Source of the DNA: Paulinella micropora
Taxonomy: Eukaryota > Cercozoa > Imbricatea > Euglyphida
Reading direction: 5' to 3'
Length of the DNA stretch: 64,000 nucleotides
Assembly (NCBI GenBank): GCA_009731375.1
Contig: BJOX01000355.1
Location: forward strand, 313,397-377,396
Positions 54,735-64,000 of the stretch are shown here, in pieces. Numbering within the stretch: the first letter of the stretch is position 1; each line of letters opens with the position of its first letter. The position numbers and the translations under genes were made by a program. A model generated the notes under the pieces. That model had not been told where the DNA came from. It was given only the letters and a program-made list of their open reading frames with translations, and did no database searches.

Positions 54735-57700
54735 ATGTCGCGCTCGCAATTTATTGCGGACGAAGCGTCTGGTGGTTCAGGTGAAGATTCACCTGGTGAT
54801 CAAGGTTCAGACAGTGAGGCAGGAAGCATCGGTGACTTTGTGGCAGAAGAACAGGAGTTAGAAGGCAAGGATGATTTTAATCATTGTTTGGTTGATAACA
54901 AGCTTGAAGAAGAAGACGATAAGCTGCTGGAGGAGGAAGGTCTGCAATGGCTACAGGTTTGACAAATTGTACACAGTTTGTTGTTACGTATTATTAGTCG
55001 ATTTATCATGACTGTGTTTTTGGTGCGTAGCACTTGGAGGATTTAGAGGTTCGTTCTCAGTGTGGCGATCAAGCTGATGAACCTAGTAGCGATGGCGACA
55101 TGCGAGGGGAAGGTGCAAGAGGGTTCGTGCCTATTCAACAGCCGGAGACATTCCAGAAGCTGAATGAGCAGTATGTATTCAACATGCAGCAGAAGTTTGC
55201 AGCAAAATACAAAGGGAATCAAAAGTTTCCTGACGATGCATTATGGTACAAGAATGAACTGGAAAGTTTTGTTTTTACTCATGCTTTGTTTCGGATCTCG
55301 GGCGAGGTGATACGCAAGAGAAAGGAATTATACGAAACCATGCTAGCTAGGGCTGGCAGTGCAAGCACTACTGCTGATTCAAAACTGCACTTAGTAGGAA
55401 GTTTGCATGACAAGGTTCTTTGCAAGCGAAAGAAGAACACAGAGGGGAGCGCTGAACCGAGTCCAAGAGGACAGAAACAAAAAAAGAAGACAACCAGCAA
55501 AACAAAAAGCAAAACCAGACGATCATCAAAGAAGTTGAAAGACAAGAAGCAACCGAAGTCGGAGAACAAGAAGCAACATAAGTCGGAGAATAAGCAGCAA
55601 CAGTGCAAAACAAAGAAGCGCAAACACAGGAGAAAGCAGGTGCGGGCACGGCAGGAAGAAGCGCAGCGTATGGCTGACAAGAGAATGCGGACGCTGGTAG
55701 ATTTGTGGGATAGCGATAAGAAGAAGAATAAAGAATCTGGTACTTCTTTCTCTCATACTTTCTAAGAACTCTATATTCTTAAACAACACATCTACATTAG
55801 TTACCTTACCTAACGATACGTACTGACGTTTTTTGCAGGAGAAGCAGAGGGCAGTCAAGCAAATTCTGAAAAAGCGCAGCCGGTGGTTGGCAACGCTAAC
55901 CAGACGCTTGTAGATATGCGGGACGAGAAGAAGAACAAACAATCAGGTTCTTTCTCCCAGCATCTCTTCTGCGCATTCTTTTTAGACATCTACACACATA
56001 CATGATACTTACGTACCCAAGCCTTTTGACTAACAATGACTTATTTGGTATCATTAGCAGGTGAAGACAGTCAGGCGAATTTGGGAGAAAGAGACATCGC
56101 AGAGCATGAACATCCATTACAAGGGATCATGCAGGAATTAGAGGCTAAGCGACTGGAGAGTAAAAAGAGACGTAAGGCGCGAAATACAGCGAGGTGGCGA
56201 CAAAGACAGTCTGAAGAGGCGAAAGAGGAGGAGAGTGCAAAAGCAAAAGCAAGAGCAAGGATGCAAGTAAGGCGTCAAAGACAATCGGCACAGAGCAAGG
56301 AAGAAGAGCGAGCAGGGATGCAGGCAGCACGTGAAGGACAAACTGCCGAGAGAAGGGAAGAAGAGTGTGAAGAGGCGCGAGCAAGGATGCAGGCAGCACG
56401 TGAAGGACAAACGGCCGAGAGAAAGGAAGAGGAGCGTGAAGAGGCGCGAGCAAGGATGCAGGCAGCACGTGAAGGACAACGGCCGAGAGAAGGGAAGAAG
56501 AGCGTGCAAAGGCGCAAACAGGGATGCAGGCAGCACGTGAAAGACAAACGACCGAGAGAATGGGAACAAGAGCGTGCAAAGGCGCGAGCAGGGATGAATA
56601 AAAAGAGGCAATATCAAACTGAAGATGAGCAGATGCAAGATATGGATAGTTCCAAGGAGAAGATGAAGCGGTTACGTTGCAAGCGCAAGAAAGAGGAAGT
56701 ATCCTGCACTGAGCAAACAGACGATGCAGACGATGCAGAGTCCGACAGAAATCCTGACAAGGAAAAGAAATCAACACATCATTTCTTAAGTGCTGTGTCA
56801 GCAGAAACGCGGAACCACGTGCTTGCAGAAAGGTATATATTACGGAACAAGAATATACACATGTAGAAACGTACATATAGCTGGACTTTTACCTATTACA
56901 CACTAGGTGGGGTCTGGATCCAGAAGTTAGTTCCTCTTTAGTGGAGCATGAGCTGTACGTTAAGAACAGTTTGAGTTCTGTGCTTTTCTGCTCTTCCTGC
57001 TGTGAGATCAAATTCCAGAAAGACAGGTATAGCGACAGCGGAAAATGGCAGACAGTGTGCAGGCGATGTGTTCCTTTGAATCGAGCCACTAGTGTCGGCA
57101 ATCCTTTCACTGCAGGCAACGGCATGATCGTTTGGAGTGCCGACAAGGTAGATGACAGCTGGTGCAGCAATCCTTTTCACATGCCTAATACGTGTGTCAG
57201 GGTGGCAAGCCACCAGAACTATCTGGGCTGCGCATGGTTGAGGAAATGCTTATCTGTCTAGTGCTTCCGATTGCATCAGTATTCACAGTTGGCAACGGAC
57301 ACAACTATTATCGTGGTCACCAACTTAACGTCGGACAGGATTTGAGAGAGTTGTACCACGTGCTTCCGCGGCTAGGTTCCGAACTGCCAATCAACATCAT
57401 TTTTCGCCGTGGGACGAAACCAGGGAGCAAAGCAAAGTTCATGGATCTTTCAGTACGCAGGCAAAAGGTACAGGACGCTTTGCGGTGGCTGCGCCAACAC
57501 AACCCGCTCTATCGAGAGTTGGATGAGAAGTGGTTTGCTAAGCCAGATGACCCGCGGTGGACGATTCTCCCTGAAGATGACACGATGCCAGGTTTAAACT
57601 GTATAGTTGAGGATGAAAGCAACAAAGACAGCAATGCACCCGAGGGAGGCTATTTGTTGGAGCGGTGGAGTTCACGATTTCGTATCGAACCAGGTGATTT

Positions 57701-60175
57701 CGGCGTACTGGAATGGGATAAAGTGTATTCAGTGTGTGTCTTCCAAGAAGAATTGTGGGACAAGGTTTTGGAGTACGATGAGTTCAAGGAGGAGATTGCC
57801 AGTACAGATCGCGCGCACAGCACAGCCCTCCGAGAAATCTATCCCCACCAGCAAGCCTGAATCTGAACAGGAACGTGTTATCAAAGAGCATCATTACGGC
57901 CTTCACACAGATGGTAGGTTATTACCTAGCTGGATACACGAATGGGATAGTCGTGAGCGTGACAGAAATCCTGAACACCTGTTGTTGTACGGCGAAGAAT
58001 TTGCAGAGGATGGAAAGCAATCCGCACGTCGCATAGCGAACGAAGAAAAAGTATATATTTCACAAATCATCTTCGCTGGCAACAAAGAACACTGGATAGA
58101 CAAACATACTCAGTTTTTGACAGACGATTGTCACCGTTCCACGAGAGCTCATTGTGAGATGAGCAGTACCGACAGTTGTTTTCCATACTCGAAGTGTCCA
58201 TTATGTTTGTTGAATTCAGAAGCCACTACCTCCGAGCCTGTTGGCGAGCGCAAGGAGTTTGGATAGTTTTTCGAAGCTTCAGAAAGGAGCGGAAGAAGCT
58301 GAGAAAGTGTGCGTGGCTAAGGTTGAAGGCGCAAAGAAGTGTGCGCTACAACAATCAGAGGGAAGCAAGGAACCGACAATTGACGATGTCGAGAGTGCTG
58401 CAGTACATGCGCTGACAAAACGTTCGTGGAATTAGCAACATCTTCGGGCATCGCCAACAGTGACATCCCTGTAAGGGAAGCAGAAGAACTAGCGAGGCAC
58501 GTTGCGGCGCACGACAAAGAAGTTCCACTTGGATCTGCTGCTCGTCCTGGACGATGGCCAGATTTGCAAGGTGTTATCAGCGATCAGGTAACATGTAGCA
58601 GCAGCATTAGAATTGTTGTTGACGATTAACTGCATATGTATAAATAATTGAATGATTTTTGTATGATTCTGGTGTACTATGCAGGTGAATAGCTTTACTT
58701 AAAAGTTTGTACAAATATTAACACTTTATGTTTTGTTTGTATAGCTGCGAATCCTAACGACTGTGCGGAGAATGTTCAAGATCAGAATGAAACGCAAGAC
58801 AAATCTGCGCCCCAGAAGGCAGACAAGGAATTTCTGTGTCGGTACGGATTTCCTCACCCGTTACGCGAGAAAACAACTATAGAGATTGAGCGGCGCATGG
58901 ACAAAGATATTTTGAGCAGACACGAGCATCCACCAGCAATTTTGGAGCAAGATATCAGGAGTTTGCTTGTGAGTTTCGAAATGGAAGAAGGCACAGAAGG
59001 CATGCTGGCTCTGGAAGCAGAATTAGACATACTAACAGAGTGTCTAGTGCAGGAAGATGAAGGGAAAGGATTCCATCGTATCTGTGCTATAGACTTTCCT
59101 GTTGCGCTCAGTCTGATGATGCTACACTTCCGGGTGAAACATTATCCACGCCGCAATGATAGTCTGTTCAATTGCACATGCTTCATCATGTGGCAGCATT
59201 GGCATGGGAATGGTGACATACAGTGTCTATTTGATTTTCTAGACTCCTCAACATATATGACGAAGTATATGTGCAAGTCGGAAACAACGAGTGAGACCGC
59301 AAATGATGCAAGCGGTAGTCAAGGGTATCGAGTTTCAGCAGAAGGCTAGAAGCAAGAAACAATGTAGGAATCAGGCAAACGGAGAGAAAGTTGCTGAGGA
59401 ACACGTTGCGCCAGAGCAGGAAGAAGCACATGATACTTCACAACCAGTGCCAAGATCATCGATGGAACCAGGTCAAGGACACGGAGTTACATCTGCGAGC
59501 GGCGCAGAGATCACGAATGATGGAACCGCGATGGATCCAGCGTTTGGGAATTTCAAGAACATGAGACGGATGAGTTCGATCTGTTCGCAGCGCAAGTCGA
59601 TCAGAGCGCCCTGGCAGAAGAATACAGTGCGCTCCAGCATGAGTTGCACTGTGGTGGGTCAACGTTTACGGAAGAATACAATACGTCTCAGCATGAGTTG
59701 CAAGATGGTGGCCTAACGTGTAACGATGATCATCATGAGTTGCAATGTGGTGGCCTAGCGTGTAACGATGATGATGAGATCGAAGTTGAAGACCAAGAAG
59801 AATCATCTGAGTTTCCAGCAGCAGGACAAGGAAGAACGGCAATTAACCAAGCAGCAGAACAAGAAGAATCATATGAGTTTCCAGCAGCAGAGGATGTTGC
59901 AGCAGAACCAGCTTTGGAAGGAACAGCGGGAGATTCCGCAGTAGAATCAGAAGCGAAGGTGCCAGTCCCAGGCAGCAGTTTACTTAGGAAATTAACTATG
60001 CTGATGTTGAAGAAAAGGGATTGGAGCAAGCCAGAGGTTCTTCATCTGCTGCTAGGTTTACCATTAGTGCACTTCTCATCAGGAATCAAATTTGTCAGAA
60101 TGTAAGTTCCTGGCAGCGAGCAAAAAGAAATCTCACTACCCTTGCATGCAGTTCGCCTGGAACTGTCAGAGGTAA
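54735..60175 (+). pseudogene. Helitron Rep gene, multi-exon, helicase missing
   Basis: Exons 54,735-54,956; 55,031-55,739; 55,839-55,946; 56,061-56,832; 56,907-57,147; and one starting at 57,201 join through GT-AG introns with frame kept at each junction. Exons 2 and 4 are Lys/Arg-rich with RMQAAREGQTAER repeats. Exon 5 has a CxxC pair of zinc-ribbon type. Exon 6 has the DUF6570-type block of Helitrons (PPELSGLRMVEEMLI, YYRGHQLNVGQD, VLPRLGSELP). Later pieces, split by a shift near 57,830 and others, have CRYGFPHPLRE and STYMTKYMCKSE, whose Y-x3-Y fits the paired catalytic tyrosines of Rep. The last piece is KKRDWSKPEVLHLLLGLPL. A donor GTAAGT follows FVRM at about 60,102. The PIF1-type helicase is absent, so the copy is 3' truncated. 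A 5-bp loss at about 59,300 also breaks the frame. Confidence 0.8.
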
Positions 60176-61490
60176 CGTCTAACGTTAAGGCACGAAGGGG
60201 TAGGAGAATGCAATCCGACAACAAATCAGAACCCAACTGAATATCGGATGACTACGAAACTTTGGATATGATTCCGACCGCATTAATGTGCTTGTCAGTG
60301 GTGGATGCCTATGCAATTATGCTTCTTGAGATTGGAGTGCTGGAGTGGATGTAATTAATTTGAGCATTGTAGAGTTCTTTTCAAGATTCTTCAGAAAGAA
60401 AGGTCGCTGGTTCCTTTTCGAACGTGGCTCTGCAGAAGAAAGATAAGCGGGGGGGGAGGAGGGGGGNNNNNNNNNNGGGGGGGGGGGGGGGGGGGGGGGG
60501 GGGGCAAGGGGAGGCGAAGGGAAGGGGGAGTGAGGGAAGGGAAGGTGACGAGAAGGAAAGGAAGTGGAAGCGAATGAATTGTTAAGAGAAGAGAGGTGAG
60601 GGGAAGCGAAGAGAAGGATGGAAAGGGAAGGGAAGGGAAGGTGAAGAGAATGGGGGTGAAGGAAAGTGAAGGGAGGTGATATGTCGTATGTTTGTCTGTG
60701 TATATGTGTGTGTGCGTGTGTTGTGTGTGTAGCCGCATCGTCTAGGACATCGCCATGAGCATAGACAATATAATAATCTACGATAGCTACAACGCTCTAT
60801 CAGCAGTACTACACCTTTAATAAGACAGGCGCCAACAGAACGCGCCACGTAACTTGACTAGCCTGATCATAAGTAAAGGCTCTACCGACACCGCTACTCT
60901 GATAATGCAGGCGCTTAACTATTAATTAAGATATTAGCTCCAACAGAATATTCAGAGCTTTTGGCTGTTTCAAGCTCGCTCGTGAAATTGCAGGACAGGA
61001 CTTCCAGCGTTTCCTGAAGCAGAAGGATTTCGTCGGGCCGTTCCTAGCTTAGTTTTCTTTCTTTTCAGTGGCCCAACTTATATATACTTACTAGTTTTAT
61101 TGTACCGTGCAATTTTACCGGCTGAGAACACCTCTGAGCAGTCCACATTCTAAGATAACATGTTACAGAACCAACTGGTTCAGTGCTAACTTCCACTTTT
61201 TGAGAAGAAAGGGAAGCTAAACTGAGTTACCGAAAACAACAGCAACTGGAAAACCCCGAAAAACTGAGTGCGCAATCGACTAGTCACTGAGGTTGAGTTT
61301 TAACCGAATCAGTTAGTCGGCGGTTACCTGAAAATTACACAAACATACAACTCTACCACCCACTTTCGCCCAGCCCCGACGCCGCACGACGCCAAGCTGA
61401 GCGTCTGTGCCTCCCCGCCAGTCCGGAGCCCCGCCTGCGATGAGTTCGCTCTGCTCATGCAACTCATGGCCGATATCTCCCGAGTTCCTG
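60176..61490. other. Stretch without genes; G-run gap and purine minisatellite
   Basis: G-rich run broken by ten N (60,467-60,476), then a GGGAAGG/GAAG-type purine repeat to about 60,680 and a short TG repeat. The remaining about 750 bp show no coding signal. Confidence 0.6.
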
Positions 61491-61496
61491 CGGAAC

Positions 61497-61784
61497 TCAG
61501 GCTTGTTCTACATCATCTTGAAATTCGGTTTCGGGTGCGAGGGAACCACCCATGCCAGAAAAAGCTGACCTGTGGTGGCTTTCTCGCACCCAAAACCCAA
61601 AATTTCGTGATAGTGTAGAATGTGTTTCATGTCTAGGTGGAAGGATCTTGATGACATCGGCTTCAGACCTCAGCTTAGCTCGAAGGTTCATTCTCCGTTT
61701 GGCTTCTTCCAACATGTCTTCTCGAACGTAACACAGTGCCACGACGAGCGACCTTCCCTTTTCACAAATGAAGCGCTGTGACAT
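61497..61784 (-). CDS. Unknown 95-aa reading frame
   Basis: Open from ATG 61784 with a basic helical middle (EEAKRRMNLRAKLRSEAD). No family recognised. It may belong with the zinc-ribbon frame just upstream on the same strand, as exons or frameshifted parts of one gene, but no convincing splice pair was found. Confidence 0.25.
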   Translation of the reverse strand: MSQRFICEKGRSLVVALCYVREDMLEEAKRRMNLRAKLRSEADVIKILPPRHETHSTLSRNFGFWVRESHHRSAFSGMGGSLAPETEFQDDVEQA

Positions 61785-61855
61785 TCGGCTGCATCCACCA
61801 ACGACACACAGAATTCTTCACATGTTTCAACAACGAACGGATTGGCTGTTGCAGG

Positions 61856-62032
61856 TCAGACAAAGAGTTGGGCATTGGCACGATAGAACTCGGGCCAGCC
61901 GCAGAAGCCGCAGAACTCGAAGTTGGCGATCTCGATCTGCTCGTGGCAGCCGCCACATGGGAAGTGCGTCTTGCCCTGGCTCGTATACAGCGCGCACAGC
62001 CGCCCGGCTGCCAGCACTTCCGCGTCCGTCAT
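61856..62032 (-). CDS. Small zinc-ribbon protein or exon
   Basis: From ATG 62032 (MTDAEVLAAGRL) the frame has CGGCHEQIEIANFEFCGFC, a C-x2-C-x11-C-x2-C zinc ribbon, and stops after 58 residues. The motif is well formed and the composition is not repetitive, so it may be a real host or transposon exon. Confidence 0.35.
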   Translation of the reverse strand: MTDAEVLAAGRLCALYTSQGKTHFPCGGCHEQIEIANFEFCGFCGWPEFYRANAQLFV

Positions 62033-62339
62033 GGCGGGCGCGTCGGATGGAGAGCAGATCGAGAGCCAGCAACACCGCCCACCGCTTGGCACGGGTCAGG
62101 AGTGGTTGGGATGAAAACTCCCAGTTGGCACAGCTACGGTCCTGTGATGCGAGATTCTGGCTCTGGCTGCTCGCTACTTCAGGCCTGCAACGCCAAAACC
62201 ATGTGTTGGTGTGATAATCGAGCGGTTGCCACATGAGAGTGCAAATGAAGAAATTGCGCGCTACGTCTACGGATGAGAGTTTTGTAAGCAATATCGTAGT
62301 AGAGCAGATTATGGTAATTGTGGTACTTAGTGGCAGTTG

Positions 62340-62435
62340 CAGTAAGCAGCAGCAGCAGCACTAGCAGTAGTAGCAGTAGTAGTAGTAGTAGTAGTAGTAG
62401 TCGTAGTAGTCGTAGTAGTAGTAGTAGTAGTAGTG

Positions 62436-62475
<40 letters not shown>

Positions 62476-62705
62476 CAGTAGTAGCAGTAGCAGGAGCAGG
62501 AGCAGGAGCAGCAGCAGTAGTAGTAGTAATAGTAGCAGTGGTAGCAGCAGCAGTAGTAGTAGCAGTATTAGTAGCAGTACTAGTAGCAGTAGTAGTGTAG
62601 CAGCAGCAGCAGTAGTAGCAGTAGTAGTAGTAGTAGTAGTAAAGAAAGAAGAAGAAGGAGAAGAAGAAGAAGAAGAAGAAGAAGAGGAGGAGGAGGAAGG
62701 AAGAG

Positions 62706-62743
<38 letters not shown>

Positions 62744-62990
62744 TGAAGAAGAAGAAGAAGAAGAAGAAGAAGAAGAAGAAGAAGAAGAAGAGCAAGAATA
62801 AGAAGAATAAGAAGAAGAAAAAGAAGAGAAAAAAAAAGAAAAAAAAAAGAAAGAAAGAAGAAAAGAAGAAGAAGAAGAAGAAGAAGAAGAAGAAGAAGAC
62901 GAAGAAGAAGAAGACGAAGAAGAAGAAGAAGAAGAAGAAGAAGAAGAAGAAGAAGAAGAAGGAGAAGAAGAAGAAGAAGAAGAAGATTAT
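62340..62990. repeat. AGT/AGC then GAA trinucleotide arrays
   Basis: (AGT)n with AGC variants to about 62,640, then (GAA)n with AAAG interruptions to about 62,985. Long Ser, Leu or Lys frames here are artefacts. Confidence 0.95.
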
Positions 62991-63109
62991 GTCTCTTTCC
63001 CTCTTTTTTCTTTTTTTTTTGTTGAAATTGTTCTGTTCTCAACTTTCTCCCTGTACAATTTCGCTTCATTAAAGAAGAAGAGGAGGAAGAAGAGGAAGAA
63101 GAAGAAGGG

Positions 63110-63198
63110 AGGGACCGGAGGGAGCGAGGCCTCTCTCTCTCTCTCGCGCAGGCGCGCGCGCGATCTCTCTTCCTTCCTCTCTCTCTCTCTCTCTCTCC

Positions 63199-63237
<39 letters not shown>

Positions 63238-63351
63238 CCTCTTTCTCTTCCTCTCTCCCTCTCCCTCTCTTCCTCTCTCTCTCTCTCTCTCTCACTCTCT
63301 TTCTTCCTCTTTCTCTTCCTCTCTCTCTCTTCCTCCCTCCCTCCCTCCCTC

Positions 63352-63382
<31 letters not shown>

Positions 63383-63729
63383 CCTCTCTCTCTCCCTCTT
63401 TCTCTCNNNNNNNNNNNNNNNNNNNNNNNNNNNNNNNNNNNNNNNNNNNNNNNNNNNNNNNNNNNNNNNNNNNNNNNNNNNNNNNNNNNNNNNNNNNNNN
63501 NNNNNNNNNNNNNNNNNNNNNNNNNNNNNNNNNNNNNNNNNNNNNNNNNNNNNNNNNNNNNNNNNNNNNNNNNNNNNNNNNNNNNNNNNNNNNNNNNNNN
63601 NNNNNNNNNNNNNNNNNNNNNNNNNNNNNNNNNNNNNNNNNNNNNNNNNNNNNCCCCCCCCCCCCCCCCCCCTCTCTCTCTCTCTCTCTCTTATTTCTCT
63701 TTTTCGCTCCTTTCACAATTCTGTCCTTA

Positions 63730-63760
<31 letters not shown>

Positions 63761-63775
63761 GCTCTCTCCCTTTTA
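63110..63775. repeat. CT dinucleotide array with 247-N gap
   Basis: (TC)n with TTCC variants on both sides of N at 63,407-63,653; a C homopolymer borders the gap on the right. Confidence 0.95.
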
Positions 63776-64000
63776 TTTACTCAAAGTTAGACAGAATATT
63801 TATCTGATAAATCCGTGTATCTTTACAACTTAAGATATATTAATCATATATTCACTACATATTCTTTGACCACACATAAGGGTTATGGTCGGTGGGAAGG
63901 TGCTTCGAATGAGCTTAAAATATAAACCTCTTACATCCTTATTTCGAATCGAATCTCATACATACCATTTGAAATAAGTGTCCCATACGCACCCCTTATA
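63776..64000. other. Right edge, no gene seen
   Basis: AT-rich unique sequence with no coding or repeat signal recognised. Confidence 0.4.

Noticed and set aside
62179-63072. Poly-Leu, poly-Ser and poly-Lys frames near the right end
   Set aside because: Explained by AGT, GAA and CT repeats.

Overview
This is a eukaryotic nuclear window made almost entirely of mobile DNA. Spliceosomal GT-AG introns, LTR and non-LTR retroelements, a Helitron, a piggyBac relative, long microsatellites and N gaps all point to a eukaryote. The left 13.8 kb is part of an integrated Polinton-like virus (PLV), a group found mainly in algae and other protists, so an alga or protist is the likely source. I cannot name the species.

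Layout. (1) 1-13,800: PLV morphogenesis end with an S74-type fibre, membrane and secreted small proteins, FtsK/A32-like packaging ATPase, small basic protein, long protein with a C-terminal adenain/Ulp1-like protease, penton/minor-capsid-like protein, double-jelly-roll-type major capsid protein (MCP), another structural protein, a Zn-binding protein and an ExoX-C-like protein. Several genes carry stops or frameshifts while MCP, protease and ATPase stay open, so this is a partly decayed provirus or a draft with indel errors. Many genes end in perfect hairpins, and two start directly behind the 10-mer ATATAGACCA. The replication genes are not in the window. (2) 14.3-25 kb: a LINE (minus strand; endonuclease, RT, C-terminal zinc finger) with an AAC/GTT array at its 5' side, flanked by a near-identical repeat at an offset of 6,805 bp, and with tRNA-derived SINEs in AAT/ATT tracts. 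The SINE 3' end resembles the LINE 3' end. (3) 27-40.2 kb: a complete copia-type element (copia-1: LTRs, half-tRNA-iMet primer site, polypurine tract, 5-bp target duplication) nested in the leader of a second one (copia-2). Copia-1's RT is itself interrupted by a LINE/SINE/microsatellite cluster. (4) 40.2-43.2 kb: piggyBac transposase fossil, Helitron fragment, a broken intron-containing gene start and a TACA-type microsatellite. (5) 43.3-51.4 kb: two divergently oriented copies of another copia family; the gag-bearing copy has a MYND finger where a CCHC knuckle is expected. (6) 52.4-60.2 kb: PD-(D/E)XK nuclease-like pseudogene, three Helitron-type 3' termini (hairpin then CTGA), and a multi-exon Helitron Rep gene lacking its helicase. 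(7) 60.2-64 kb: G-runs, minisatellite, possible zinc-ribbon ORF, triplet and CT repeats.

How the parts relate. The PLV genes form one virion-assembly set. The LINE and SINE look like an autonomous/non-autonomous pair that share a 3' end and a preference for ATT microsatellites. The copia elements record nested insertions, oldest to youngest: copia-2, copia-1, SINE/LINE cluster. The Helitron part suggests repeated head-to-tail insertion.
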